64,000 nt of DNA from Paraspadella gotoi (lineage: Eukaryota > Chaetognatha), in the NCBI GenBank assembly GCA_051294375.1, contig CM119264.1, positions 19,909,590 through 19,973,589 of the forward strand, given 5' to 3'. Under the pieces are notes generated by a model. The model did no database searches, was not told the DNA's origin, and worked only from the letters and a program-made list of their open reading frames with translations. Positions 26,151-41,100 of the stretch are shown in pieces; within the stretch, counting starts at the first letter, position 1, and each line of letters begins with the position of its first letter. The position numbers were made by a program, and so were the translations under genes.

Positions 26151-29100
26151 AAGAAGCTGGACAGACGCTGCAGAGCCGGAACTCGTTTTTAGAAGAAGCA
26201 GTGACGGAGAAAAAAGAGAGAGAGAGAGAGCGACATATAATTAAAACGTTTTTGTTTTGTAAATAAAACATAAACAAATAACAATATTGATATGAAACAT
26301 GAGAATTTTTAAAGATCTTGATGATTAGAAGCCATATATGAAAATTCAACTCCTATGATATCACACTTTCAGAAGCCATGATTGCAAAAAAGCGAGACCG
26401 AAAGCTAACCGAAAAAAAATCGAGACAGGACGGGCTTTGCCCGCCTGGCTCGATAATAGAGGATATTTGTTTGTTTTGATAAAATGTAAATAAAACATTT
26501 AATAACTGTCCTGACTCAATTTTTAAGGACATCGATGATGACAAGCTGAATATAAATTATAATTAATCTATTAATTAATTAATTAATTTAATCTATTAAT
26601 TAATTAATTAATCTATTAATTAATTAATTAATTAATCAATTAATTAATTAATTATCGTAGGCAGATTCCGACATTGTTTGCTCAAAACTTTTATTTTTTT
26701 TCTAAAATTAATAAATACGTGATACTAAAGGTTTAGATGGTACCAAGTCAAATCTCCTAAATTTGTATCAGCAATACCAGATTATGATCTTCCAGAAAAA
26801 ATTGAGAAAAACCAAATGAAAAAAAACCAAATGAAGAAAAACAAAATAAAAATTTTCCTGTATCAGACAGGGAGAAAATTAAAAGCCCAAATGAAAAAGC
26901 TGAAAATATTTCCATTAGTTCAAAACCATATGCACCAAGAAAATCAGGTAAAATAAATATTATACTATCTGAAAGAGCAATATATTTCGTGAAATAATAT
27001 TATGTTTTATTACTCAAGATTATCTTTAAAATCCTTCAAAATTTTTCTTTTTATAAAGTCAGCGATACTAAAGGTTTTAATACAATTATTATATTTCAAA
27101 AAGAAATTTTTTAAAAATAAATTTGTAGGTAATCTGCTGTTTAAATGTAATTTATGTGGAATGCTAAAACTATAACATGAACATTAATTTCTATTATTCC
27201 TAAGAATTATATATTATCAAGACGCTAGTAAAAGATAGCAAATATGAACAAGTAATATTGTAATTTTTCATGAACAAAAGACTAATCAATAATAGAATTA
27301 TTTTTTCCATAAACATGAAAAAGATATAATTATTACAGTAGATAGAAAAATAATAGAAAAAAATGATCCCAGCATTTTTAAAAATTCAAAAATTTCAAAA
27401 ATTGGTTCTTCATACAATAGAGAGGAGCTCTCGAAAACAAAAATTTTATTTGAGATATGTCACAATGATATAACTATGTGCCTATTATTATTAAATACAA
27501 AAAATATTTTACTTATATTCTGAGTGGAATATCAGAAATGACAATATATTTGTAATAATACCCTTTTGATATTATAAATATCAAAATCCCGACTCTATAA
27601 TTCACTTTGTCGGTCCGTCGGTCCGCCCCCTCAATATTGTCGGGCACTCACTTATATCATGTCAGAACATCGAATTATGATAAATTATACCAAAAAAAAA
27701 CGATGTCCGTCCGTCCGTCTGTCCGTCCGTCCATCCCACCTTAGCAAAAAACACCAATTACTCGTGATGAGATGAATGGATTGGAATGAAATTTTTTGTG
27801 TGGGTCGGGAAGTGTGTGATTGAGCTGGATATGAAGTTTCGATGGAATCGTCCAAATGGAAATGAGTTTAAATGGAAAAAAAAAATTTCACTATTTGAAC
27901 ACCAATTACTCACGAGTGGATGGGGCGATCGACTTGAAATTTTGTATTTGAGTAGAAAAGTGTGTGATTAAGCTGGAAATCAAGTTTCGATGGAATCGTT
28001 TGAGTGGAAATGAGTTTAAATAGAAAAAACAAAAAACCTGTTCCCTAATTGATTATGCTTCTTTTTCTTTTTATAGTAAATGTAAATGCAAGATGTATTA
28101 ATTAATCAAATAATTAATCAGTTAATTAATCAATTAGTAAATTAATTAATCAAATAATTAATCAGTTAATTAATCAATTAGTAAATTAATTAATCAATAA
28201 TTAATTAATCAGTCAATAAATTAAAACAAACATTTCTGATCAAATTAATTAATTAATTGCCTAATTAATTAAATAATTAACTTGAATAAATTAATTATTA
28301 ATTAAATAATTAATTAATTAACTTGAATTAATTATTAATTAATTAATTACCGATAATGATCGTGGGCAGATCCGACATTGTTTGCTCAAACTTGTTTTGA
28401 TAGATGTTAAAAAGTTAAATGAAAAGTAAAAAACGTTTTTTTAAACTTTTAATGTCTTCAGTGCCAAAAATGGAAAAAAGTTTAAAATTTTTTTTAACTA
28501 TTTGACTGTGTATAGAAGCTATATTATGGTGAAATGTTTAATTAATTTTTAAGGCCGTATCATTAAAATATCATATAACATATTTTACAAAAGTTTTTTA
28601 ATTTTTTTTGCTAAATTAAATATGTTCATGGTAGGCCAGAGATGATGTTAAAGAAACAAAAAAGTGCCATCTCTGAAACCTATAAATTCTTAAAGTATAC
28701 CCATGAGACACTTAATGTGGTAGGTCAGTAAAATTCGATAGGGGCAGGTTTTATTTTAAATGCTAATTAAAATTTTTTGACTTTTACAATTTTTTGTTAT
28801 TGAATTATAAGTAAAAATCATAATTTAAAAAAAATATTAATCAATCAGTTTTTTCAAACAGATTATTTCTTATAAATAAAAGTACAAATATGTTCTCAAA
28901 ATGCAGTTCTACTTATTAGGCCTTAAAACAAATTTCTAAAAAAAACTGATATAAAATTATCATAAAAAAATAAATAATACAGATAATTAATTTTTTTAAA
29001 ATAATTATATGTTTTATTACTTATCAAAAAAAGTTATTTATAAAATTATATTATCATCAAAAGTGGAATCTAAACCAAGGAATCGAATCGTATTCTTATC

Positions 29101-32100
29101 GGAATCAAATGTTATAATAATAAATGTTATAATAATAGCTCACTTAATATTTGATATATATTATTAATAGACAAATGTGTAAAAATAATAACATACATAA
29201 TGCTTTAACTTTTAATATTTAATTAAAGTATATAATAATATTTTTAAAAATAGTTTTGTAATTTTCAAAATTTTTTATATTAAAATTATTATTAATTAAA
29301 AAAACTTATTTTGAAGCCTCATAAGTAGAACTTTATTTTGAAAGGTTACTACCACTATGAAAACATATCTGTATCTTATTTTTAAGAAATAATTTGTTCA
29401 AAAGTACTAATTGAAGAGACAGTAATTATTATTATGTGTTAATAATAGAACCGTTCAATATAAGCAGTCCCTGAGCTTCGGATCAGGCTGTAACACCGAG
29501 TTACAGGCGGGTTAAGCGCCCCGTCCCTCTTAACTGCCAGGCGACCACCGGGCTAGAACCCCGGACCTTTGGGTTGGGAGGCGAATGACTTGCCTCCAGC
29601 ACCAATGGCCGCTGATGAACGGTTGGTGGATTTTAGTCCACCATATAATTGATTAATCTTTTTGAAAACAAAAATTTAATTTTTACTTATATTTCAATAA
29701 CAAAAAGTAATAGAAAGTTGGGAGAGGTCTCAAATTAAAGTTTATGCTTTGTAGATAATGACATATAGATATAGACATTCAACTTGTAAGCATATTAACT
29801 AAACTACTTTAAAAATTTTATAAAAAGATTTAAAAAACTTTAATTAGCATTTAAAAAAAAATTCTCCCTTTATCGAATTTTACTGACCTACCACATTAAG
29901 TGTCTCATGGGTATACTTTAAGATTTTATAGGTTTCAGAGATGGCACTTTTTTGTTTCTTTGACATCCTCTCTGCCCTACCGTGTGTTCTTAAAAATGAA
30001 AAAATATTGTGTTGAAATTTTATGACATTATAAAGAAAAACGATTTCTGATACTGATACAGTCAAAATTTGTTTAAAGGGCTTGAATTTTATCATTTACA
30101 TATAAAAGGCAGTATATGTAAACGACATCTACTTTGGGAATAGATTTTGGCCTTAATTACAGTGTGTCTGTTAAGAAAAGCTTACTGCTCCTATACCAGA
30201 TCAAAAAACTTTAATTCATTATAATGAATATGCGCACAAGTATGAACCATTTTATAGGATACCTAAATTTTAAAAATTGAACAAAGCAAAGACATGTAGT
30301 TTTTATATAAAGCAATTGGTAAAACATTTTTTTCATTAATTTTTTAAAAAAATATTTAATATTTAATTAAAAAATTGTCCCAGCACCTTTTAGGCCATTT
30401 TTGGTTTTTAAGCTTAAAATACATTATACTAATTTAACGAAGTGAGACAAACGAGTTTAATCTCATTTTTTTATGCCAGAAAATATATCAGAAAATATAT
30501 CATTGAATATATTTTTCCTTTTTAGTTTATATGCATATTTGCATATTTACTTTAAAAAAATTTATGTTTACAAAATGACTAAAAACTGGCGTTTTGTTTT
30601 TAATCAAATATTTTTTCAACATGCTGAATATTTTGGATATTGACAGGTTCTGATGAATTACCGGATTTGAAACCAGAAAAAAAAATAGAGGAGCAAGATG
30701 TTAAATATGACTATATTCCAGATAATAAAATAGAAAAAGAGGCATTTCAAAAAGAATTAGTAATTTCAAATGGAGTTGAAAATGGTTCATCCCCACTTTT
30801 AAAAAAGATATTGGACAAGGATGAAAAAAATAAAAATCTTATAGTAACAGTTCAGAAAAAATTATCTCCAAAAGGTAAAAAAGTAATACATATGTATGGG
30901 TTTCTTATTGTAATTAATTTAAAATGGTTAAATAAATATTGAGATAAAAAAATTTTATCCCTGGTATATCAATACATTAATATTAAAAGGTTTTTAATAT
31001 TGAAATTTATTTTTTTTAATTGAATGTTTCGTTTTAGTAAATTAGAAAAATATTTTGTTGAAGTCAAATTAAGCCATACTGCTTTAATAATCTGTAAGCA
31101 AACACATCATTACTGAACCAATACTAACTGCAATCAAAGAGGTACAAGTTACAGGTTTTGGGTCAGAAAGGGTGTAACTCACTGAAAGCTTTTAGCTGGG
31201 ACCAAAGTTCCAGTATGCAAGAGTAGACTGGCCATTAGGGTGAAGTGAAAGTTTGGAATCAAAATTTAGCAGTTATATCTTGAAAACTATTATATTAGTG
31301 AATACTAATCTATAGTTATTTTTCTTTTTTTATAAATATAATAGCCCAGTCAGCTTATTTTGTATATAGTACTACCCTTATATAATGTTAAAATTTCAAA
31401 ATGGTTTTTTTTTAATTCTGAGAACAGATTCAGATTCCTTGTTAAAAGTTGATAAAAGAAAATATAAATCTTTTTAAAAAATTATGTCATTAAGTAGGTT
31501 AAAATTACAAAAAACTATATTTTTAAGCTCGAAATTAAAAATCAGTATCTTAAACATAGTTTTTTAGATTTTTGACCAACTTAATAAAATAATTTTTAAA
31601 AAAGAATTATACTTTCTTATATTAACTTTTTGTAAGGAATCCAAATCCGATCTTAAAATTTAAAAATTTGTATTTTGAAATTTTAGCCATTATATACTTA
31701 TTACTATATATAAATGTAGCTCACTGGTGCCCACTAATGTATAAAATTAAAAAAATAAATTCACCAAAGTATTTTTAATGGTTTTTATTTTCACGTTTTA
31801 TATGCTAAATTTTAATTTTCTAAAATTTTATCATTTTCACATCACTCTACTGGCCATGGATTAAAAAAATCTTTAGAACCATAGAATCAGGAAGGACTTT
31901 TCACCTCTTAAATCATCAAAATATGCCAACATTTTTTAATAAATTACTCTTTTTAGCTCTTCCACAGAGCTTAGATGGTATAAAGTCCAAATCTCCGGAA
32001 TATGTATCCACTATACAAGATTATGATTTTCCAGAAATAAAAGAAGAGATAACATTAGAAAAATCAGAGAAAACACCCAAAGAATCAATGATTACTCCTG

Positions 32101-35100
32101 TACCAGATTGGGAGGAAATTAAAAACCCAACTAAAAAGGATGAAAAACATGAAAATATTCATGTAACAGATCAGAAAAAAATATCTCCAAAAGGTAAAAG
32201 AGCAAGATTAAAAAGACTAATATTTCTGTCTAAAACATACGTACGTGTTTCTTACCAAAATCATTTTTAAAATGGTTTAATAAAATGGTGTATTTTTACT
32301 TTAATATATTATAAATTTTTTAAAAAAATTATTAACTAAATTTAATTTTTTTTTACTGAACCAAAAGGTCCCAGGTTCTAACTATAATTAAAGAGGTCAG
32401 AAAGGGCTTAACTAACTAAAAGCTTAGAGCTGGAAGTTAAGTTTCAGCATGCAAGGTTCTACTTGATCAAGTTGGGCCCTGGCGATGTTGCCTGTACCAC
32501 CACTGACGACCTCGCCAGTGATAAAAGTAGCGAATATAATGAAAGGCGCAAGTTAGAGATAAGGCTTACGGCTGATGTTGAGGCACGGGGATCAACGCAT
32601 CACCTGCAGGCTTGGGGGAGAGGCACGGAGTTGAACGGGAGGTCCGGGTTAGGGTTGGGGAGAGGCCTGCAGTTGATGCGTCGAAGACGGTTAGGGTTAG
32701 AGTTGAGGCAAGACGTACGGGAGGCCCGGCCCCGGGTTAGGGTTAGGGGAAGAGGCATAGAGTTGAACGGAAGGCCAAGGTTAGGGTTGGGGTAGAGGCT
32801 CATTGTTGACGTGTCGAAGGCGGTTAGAGTTAGGGTCTCTGGTTAAAACTTGGCATATTGTGGGCCAGATCTGGCATAATTTCAGACCGTTTAGCCAGTA
32901 TAAAATGATCTGGCAGATAGCATACAATCTGGCATATTCAAAATGTGAAAAAAATTTAAGGTTTTTTGATCTACAGCATTGGACAGAGTATGAAAAACAC
33001 TTCCTTTGGCAATGTATTATGGAGATTATGCAGAATAAACAGACAGTAAACAAATACAATAAAATAGAATTTGATGTTGAGTTCTTGAAGATAAGTTGAA
33101 GAGTGATCTCGTTCCCTCTCCTCTTTCCCTGCCGTCGGTTTCCTGAGGGAAGCCTCCCCTCTGATTGGTCAATCAGAAGAAAAAACGGAAAAACCAAGAG
33201 AGGCAAACCATTTGGTCTATCAAATCCCTCTACTGGTCCATTTCCTGCGATGTTACCCCCCCTCCTATTGAGAATATGGTCGAACATTCTTCTTAGCCCC
33301 AGTCTCTGTTTCTCCATCTGCTATGTCTGCATGATAACCCCTTGTCAAGCTCATAAGTGAGGAGTGAAAGGCTGTGGGTCAGTTGAGGTCCACCATGGGA
33401 GGTATTGTCTAGTTCTGCAGTGGCCATCGTGACATGAGGGATTCACCCTGTCAATCTGTTTATATAACATGTGGTGTTTTCTAAACTTTGTGAACGGATG
33501 TTGCTTGGTATACAAAGTTTGCGAATTTCGATGGATTGAAGGCGGTTTGATTTTGAGATCCATCAGTTTGGGGATGATTGTTACAGAATCTTCTTGGTTT
33601 CTTTGTTCTTCCTCTTTCTTATGCTGCTTGTAACTAAAGTTTTTAAGGATTGTCACTTTAGTATTAAGTTTTCTCAGTTGGTCCTCAATGGAATGAATTT
33701 TAGCCTCAAGCTTTGCACTGGGAAGAGACATTGGGTTGTTGCTGTAGGTTGTTTCCATTTTGTTGTTTTTGATTACAACTGTTGCTTCATTGATATGACT
33801 GTGGTTGAGTTTTTCTTCTTTGTAAGTATGCTTGTTGCCTTGATTGATCTCATATTTTTTTCATGTGCAAGGCCTGCTCGATCATTTTGGTATGGATTAG
33901 AAATTGAAACTAGAGTATCTGAAAGAGTTTTGATCAAATGGGAAAAGTCTGGTATAATTTGAAGAGTTTTGCTTTGGGTTTCCTCAGTTTGTGTTGCAAT
34001 TGTATTGCTATTATTGCAATTGTATTGCTATTATTGCTATTGCTATTATTGCATACTAAAAAAAACTCTAGCCATTTTTAGCATAATTTAGGGCGCTATC
34101 TGACACACGTTTTTTCTGCAGAGTTTTAACCAGAGGTTAGGGTTGAGGCACGGAATTGTACGGGAGGGGTTTGGGTGAGTGTTGAGGGTTAAACGGGAGG
34201 AGTTAAATGGGAGTAGATTTACTCATCAAAATATGCTAACATTTTTTACTAAATTACTCTTTTTAGCTCATCCACAGAGCTTAGATGGTATAGAGTCTAA
34301 AGCTCCAGAATATGTATCGACAATACCAGAATATTGTTTTCCTGAAATTATAGAAGAGACAACAATAGAAAAATTAGAAGAAACAAAAAGCCAATTAAAA
34401 CAAAATAAAATCTCATCAATGATTAATGAAGAACCAGACTGGGAGGGAATTAAAAACACAAATGAAAAAGCTGAAAAAAGAGTTAAAAATCTTAATGTAA
34501 CAGATCAGAAAAAAATATATCCAAAAGGTAAAAGAGCAAGATTAAAAACCTAATATTTCTCTCTAAAACATACCCTGTGACCCAGAATGGATGGCACTAA
34601 TAAAATCGCTGCCATTCTTATATGTATTAAGGTATATTCACCCGGATTGTTTTTAGGGAGAAAAGTCATTGACGATTTATGTGTATCAATTTCAATTTAA
34701 GAACCTACTGTTTGTTTACTGTGAAAAATTGAAATTTTATGAAGCATATTGAAAACGAAAAATCGTTGGTTTGAATCTTCCACCAAATGTATACACGTTA
34801 ATGGGAACCAGAAGTACTAATTTTTCAAAAAAAAAAGTTTTCGCTGCCTAGGATCAGGAAATTTATGCATTCAGTTTCACCAAATATAAGGAATCTCGGT
34901 TGGTGAAAAATTCTCAGATTTTGAAAATACACCAGCGGCAGCGTGTGGAAAGGTTCACCCAGGATAACCGGAGGCTCCTAAATTCATATTTTGAAGGAGA
35001 AGGGCTTACCAGAGGCTGAACTAACCACCTTTGTACTAAAAGATGGTTGTGGCAGTGTGGTACGCCAATATGATTAAAAAAATGGAATAAACCTCACAAC

Positions 35101-38100
35101 AACAAATGCTGCAAAACTAACCTAGACATCTTTTTTGTACTGGGTAACATTAATTAGATGTGTTGGCAAAACCCCAAGTCATAAACTGCGCTGAGTCAGA
35201 TTGTAGAAGCAAATATGCAGCAGATTACTGGCGACATTATTTTCCCAATCTTAATTAATTTTAGGAATCAGATTTTTGTCTCTTACAAAAGGAGAACATT
35301 ATGAGCAATTTGTGCATACACTAAATCAGTTTTGCATAAATCTGGTACTTTTTTAAAAACGTTAAGGACTTTTCTATCAAATGACATAATAAGTATATTT
35401 AAATATAAGTAGTTTTGGTGGAATAAATTTTTACTTTGTGCCATCCATTCTGGGACATGAGTGTATGTTAGAGCGTAGTAGAAGTTACTTACGAAAATTC
35501 TATAAGTAAATTATGAACAGTAATTTGTAAAAAAAATCATTTTATGTTATTTAATTTTCGCAGTAGGCTATGTTTATATATAGTACTATCTTTCCAAGAG
35601 AGAAGAAAGTTTTTTGCGTAAAAACAATTAATTTTATTTTTAGCAATAAAATCGGACATGTTTCGACTCGATTTTCGAGCCTTCATCAGCGTTTGAAATA
35701 ACAAATTTGGTTTTCATAAACAATAAATTTGTGAGAGAGAGAGAGAGATAGAGACAAAGGGAGAGAGAGAGAGAGATAAAAGTTTTCAACAAAAAATTGA
35801 GTAAAGGATGCTGGTCAGATGTAAGGACAAGTGAAGTTGAGGGTAGGAAAGAATATTTGAAAAATAAATTTGAAATTGGTGAAAAGGGGAGAGAGTGATA
35901 GAGAGAGAGAGAGCCAGAAAAATAATAATTCATAACTTTTTTTTATACATAAATGTTAATTAATGTAATATTGTTTGTTCCTTACTTTTAAAATTTTAAT
36001 TAAAGGTAAATTTAGAATTTTTACTACGCTTTAAGGTACGTGTTTCTTACTGAAATCATTTTTAAAATGGTTTAATAAATATTTAGATAATTGGTTTTAA
36101 ATTTATGGTATATTATTTCTTTATTTTTATATCAAATTTTTTTAGAAAATTATCAACTAAATTTAATTTCTCTTAAAAGAAAATTTATTTATTGTAAATT
36201 TATTTATTGTAAATTAGAAGAAAAGAAGTAAATATGAATAATATGTGGGCAAACACATCATTACCAAAAGGTCCCAGGTTCTAACTGCAATTCGAGAGGT
36301 AAGAACTATTGGGTTTGGGTCAGAAAAGGATATTTTCACTGAAAGCTTAAAGCTGAGACCAAAGTTTCAGGATACAAGGTGAGACAGGTTATAGATTAAA
36401 AAATATTGAGGACCATAAAATTAGGAAGGACTTGTCCCCTCTTAGGAACTTTTTTTATACTTAGGTTTTTGCACTATTTTTCACTTTATTAAGTCAAATT
36501 TTGTTTGTAAAATAATATAAATAAATATAACTACATTTATAAAAGCAATCTAATATAAAAGTTTAAAAATTATTATGGTAGAAGAAGTCAATGCATTCAA
36601 AGAGAAACAAACTATTTTAGAAATACTTACCTTAAAATAATGAAACCAATTTAAAAATGAAATATATTATTAAAAGGTATCAAATTGTAAATTCAGTCAT
36701 AAAAATATATTAACATTTTAACTAAATAACTCTTTTTAGCTCTTCCACAGAGCTTAGATGGTATAAAGTCCAAATCTCCGGAATATGTATCCACTGTGCC
36801 AGATTTTGGTTTTCCAGAAATAAGAGAAGGGAGAAAATTAGGAAACTTAAAGGAAACACCAAGTGAAGTAAAAAATAATAAAAACTCATCAATGATTACT
36901 CCAGTACCAGAGTGGGAGGAAATTAAAAACCCATTTGAAAAGGCTGAAAAAAAAGATGAAAAACCTGAAAATATTCATGTAACAGATCAGAAAAAAATAT
37001 CTTCAAAAGGTAAAAGAGCAAGATTAAAAAAAATAATATTTTTCTTTAAAACATATGTACTAGAGTGATGTGAAAATGATAAAATTTAGAAAATTAAAAC
37101 ATAAAAACCAATAAAAATACTTTGGTAAATTTATTTTTTAATTTTATACATTAGTGGGCACCAGTGAGCTATATTTTTATATAATAATAAGTATTTAATT
37201 TCAAAATGCAAAATTTTAAATTTTTAAATTTTAAGATCCGATTTGGATTCTTTGCAAAAAGTTGATACAAGAAAGCACAATGCTTTTTTAAAAATTCTTT
37301 CATTAAGTTAGATAAAAATATAAACTATATTTAAGATACCGATTTTCAATTTCCAGCTTAAAAATATAGTTTTTTATAATTTTAACCTACTTAATAACAT
37401 AATTTTTAAAAAAGCTTTATATTTTCTTATATCAACGTTTAACAAGAAATCTGAATCTGTTCTCAGAATTAAAAAAAAAATTTTGAAATTTTGACATTAT
37501 ATAAGGGTAGTACTATAAAATAAGCTGACTGAGCTAATATATTTTTAAAAAAAAAAAATAATTACAGAAAAGTATTCACTTATATGATAGTTTTTAAGAT
37601 ATAACTGCTAAATTTTGATTCTAAACTTTTACTTGTATGTATGTGTTTCTTACCGTAATAATTTTTAAAATGGTTTAATAAATATTAAGATCAATTTTTT
37701 TTTATTTTTGGTATTTCTTCAATTTCATATTAAATTAATAAATTAATAACACATCATTACTGAACTAAAAGGTTCCAGGTTCTAACTGCAATCAAAGAGG
37801 TAAGAACTATAAGTTTTGGGTCAGAAATAGCTATACTGAAAGCTTAGAGCTGGAACAAAAGTTTCAGAATGCAAGGGAAGATAGGTTACATATTAATAAA
37901 TCTTAGGCACCATACAATCAGGAAGGACTTGTCATCTCTCAGAGACATTTATACACTTTTTTTAGGTTTTTTGACTATTTTCGACTTTAATTAGTAAAGT
38001 TTTGTTTATAAAATAATATAATATATATTTGGATATTGGGATTAAAGAGCCGAAATCCATGAAGGGTATAGGTTCCCATCTGATGACCTTCTCATTGTAT

Positions 38101-41100
38101 AAACATAAAATATAAAACAATTATTTAAAAAAAAATATTTAAAAAATAAGATAAAGAAAAAATGTAATTTTCATTAAAGAACTTTCCCTAATGTGCATCT
38201 CAATCAGAACATACGATTCTACAAGGTAGCCTTATCCCTATTAGTAACTTATATAACTTCAGCCTCTTAGATATTATGATTTTTCATTAATGGCTTTCTA
38301 ATAAGAATGATATAGGATATCTATTAGAAAACTAGGACAGATTATAATCTAACCTTGTGTTGTATAGATGTTCCCTCTATTACCAGATGACAAAAATGAC
38401 TTCTCCTTCCCAAAATGGGTTATTAGATATAATGATAAGTATTTTTTTTTAAGAAAGCAATACATATATATATAATTAAAGAATATAGATTAAATAGTAA
38501 ATCCTTTATAAAATAAAAAAATAGAAAATAGTAAAACAAGAGATTTGAAAATTTTTATAACTACATTTATAAAAGCATTCTAACTTAAAAGTTTGAAAAA
38601 AGTTAAAAAAACATTTTTTTAGAATTACTTACCTTAATATAATAAAACTGATTGGGAAATGAAAAATATTTTTACTAAGTATCAAATCGTAGATACGCCC
38701 AAAAAATATGTCAACAATTTTACTAAATTACTCTTTTTAGCTCATCTATTGAGCTTACATGGTATTAAGTCAAAATCTCCAGAATCTGTATTCATTATAC
38801 CAGATTATGGTTTTCCTGAAATAAGAGAAGAGACAACATTAGAAAAATTAGAAGAAACACCAAGTGAAGTCAAACAAAATCAAAACTCATCAATGATTAC
38901 TCCAGTACCAAAGTGGGAGGAAATTAAAAAAACAAATGAAAAGACTGAAGAAAAAGATGAAAAAAATAAAAAACTTATAGTAGCAGATCAGAAAAAAAAA
39001 TCTCCAAAAGGTAAAAGAGCTCTTTTAAATTAAAACTATCATTTTTCTCTAAAAAATATATACATGTTTCTTATTGAAATGATTTTTAAAATGGTTTAAT
39101 TTATATTTAGATAATTTTTTTTATATCTGGTACACGGTAGGGCAGAAGGGATGTGAAAGAAACAAAAAAGTGCCATCTCTGAAACCTATAAAATCTTAAA
39201 GTATACCTATGAGACATTTAATGTGGTAGGTCAGTAGAATTCGACAAAGGCAGGATTTTTTTTTAAATGATAATTAAAGTTTTTGAAATTTTTTTATAAA
39301 AATTTTTAAGTAGTTTAGTGAATATGCTTAAAATTTGAATATCTATATGTCTATCATTATCTACAAAGCATAAGCTTTAATATGAAACCTTTCCCAACTT
39401 TCTATTACTTTTTGTTATTGAAATATAAGTAAAAATTAGAATTTTTTTTCAAAAAGATTAATCAATTAGTACCTTTAAACAGATTATTTCTAAAAAATAA
39501 AGATACAAATAAATATGTTCTCAAAATGCAGTTCTACTTATGAGGCTTCAAAATAAGTTTTTTTAAATTAATAATACTTTTAATATAAAAATATTAATGT
39601 ATATTCTAATTAAGTATTAAAAGTTAATGCATTATGTTTGTTAATATTTATACACATTTGTCATAATATATATTAAATATTGAGTAAGCTATTATTATAA
39701 TATAATTTATAAATTTTTTTTTTTAAATAATAAAATATATAATTACTTTTAAAAGCTGGATATGATTTTAAATTAAAGTGCTCAGCTAATATTTATCTGT
39801 TAGATTATTTGAGATTAAGTTTTAATTAAATATCACATATTTAAAAAAAATAAAATTAATTATCTGTATTATTTATTTTTTATAATAATTTTATATCATT
39901 TTTTTAAAAAAATGTTTTAAGGCCTAATAAGTAGAACTGCACTTTGAGAATATAATAATATAATAATATAATAACTTTAAGAAATAATCTGTTTGAAAGA
40001 ACTGATTGATTAATATTTTTTTTAAAAAATTATGATTTTTACTTATAATTCAATAATAAAAAATCGTAGAAAATTGGGAGAGGTCTCAAATTAAAGCTTA
40101 TTCTCTGTAGATAATGATAAATGTATAGACATTAAAATTGTATAATTGAAGTAAAAGTGCCCAGGTTCTAACTATAATCAAAGAGGTACAAGCTATAGGT
40201 TTTAGGTCAGAAGAGGCTGAAATCACTGAAAGCTTAGATCTGGAAACAAATATTCAGCCTGCAAGGGTATTCAGGCCACGGAGTAAGAAATCTTTTTGAC
40301 CATAAAATCAGGATGGACTTGACTTTAATAACTAAAGTTTTATTTGCAATATATTCAAATTAAATATATATACATTTATAAAATCATGTTAGCATAAAAG
40401 TTTAGATATTAATATGGTGGAAGAAGTTCATGCATTAAAAAGTAAATAAACTATTTTATTAATACTTGCCCTAACATTATAAAACCAATTTGGAAATGAA
40501 ATATTTTAATAAGTATAAAGTCGTAGATTCAAAAATCAAAATATGCCAACATTTTTTACTGAATTATTATTTTTTAGCTCTTCTTCAAAGCTTAGATGGT
40601 ATAACGTCCAAATCTCTGGAATATGTATCCACTATACCAGATTATGGTTTTCCAGAAATAAGAGAAGAGACAACATTAGGAAACTTAAAGAAAACACCAA
40701 GCGAAGTAAAAAATAATGAAAACTCATCAATGATTACTCCAGTACCAGAGTGGGAGGAAATTAAAAACCAAAATGAAAAGGCTGAAAAAAAGGATGAAAA
40801 ACATGAAAATATTCATGTAACAGATCATAAAAAAATATCTTCAGAAGGTAAAAGTGCAAGATTAAAAAAAAATAATATTTTTCTATAAAAATATGTACGC
40901 ATTTCTTACTGAAATCATTTTTAAAATGGTTTAATAAATATTTAGATCAATTTTTGGTATTTCTTCAATTTCATATCCAAATTTTTTTAAAAATTCTTAA
41001 CTAAATTTAATTTCTTTTAAATAAAAAGTTTATTTATTAAGTAAAATTAAGCAATACTGCTTGAATAATTTGAAAAAGATCCCAGGTTTTAACTACAAGT

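Larger units (their letters stand above)
23976..26690 (+). mobile_element. Helentron/HINE-like element copy 3 (2.7 kb)
   Basis: Starts AGTCGATCTGCTTATCAGCA with terminal palindrome and ends GGCAGATTCCGACATTGTTT. Contains (GTCC)n, about five ~150-bp units, several (GA)n tracts, a TGATGCGATGATAGTCATTC repeat block (25400-25530), a tRNA-like segment (26001-26063) and a TTAA-rich end. Confidence 0.65.
32460..34210. other. GC-richer insertion bounded by telomere-like repeats
   Basis: 32630-32850 and 34130-34205 carry GGGTTAGGGTT-type units mixed with GAGGCACGGA and TTGAACGGGAGG. Between them is mixed-complexity DNA with a minus-strand reading frame (33351-33960) and a CAATTGTATTGCTATTATTG simple repeat (33995-34050). 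It interrupts an array intron; likely a retroelement or rearranged subtelomeric DNA. Confidence 0.45.

Noticed and set aside
29880-30095. 71-codon frame that looks protein-like
   Set aside because: It lies in the inverted arm of the family I element; the other arm and the copy at 39133 do not preserve it.
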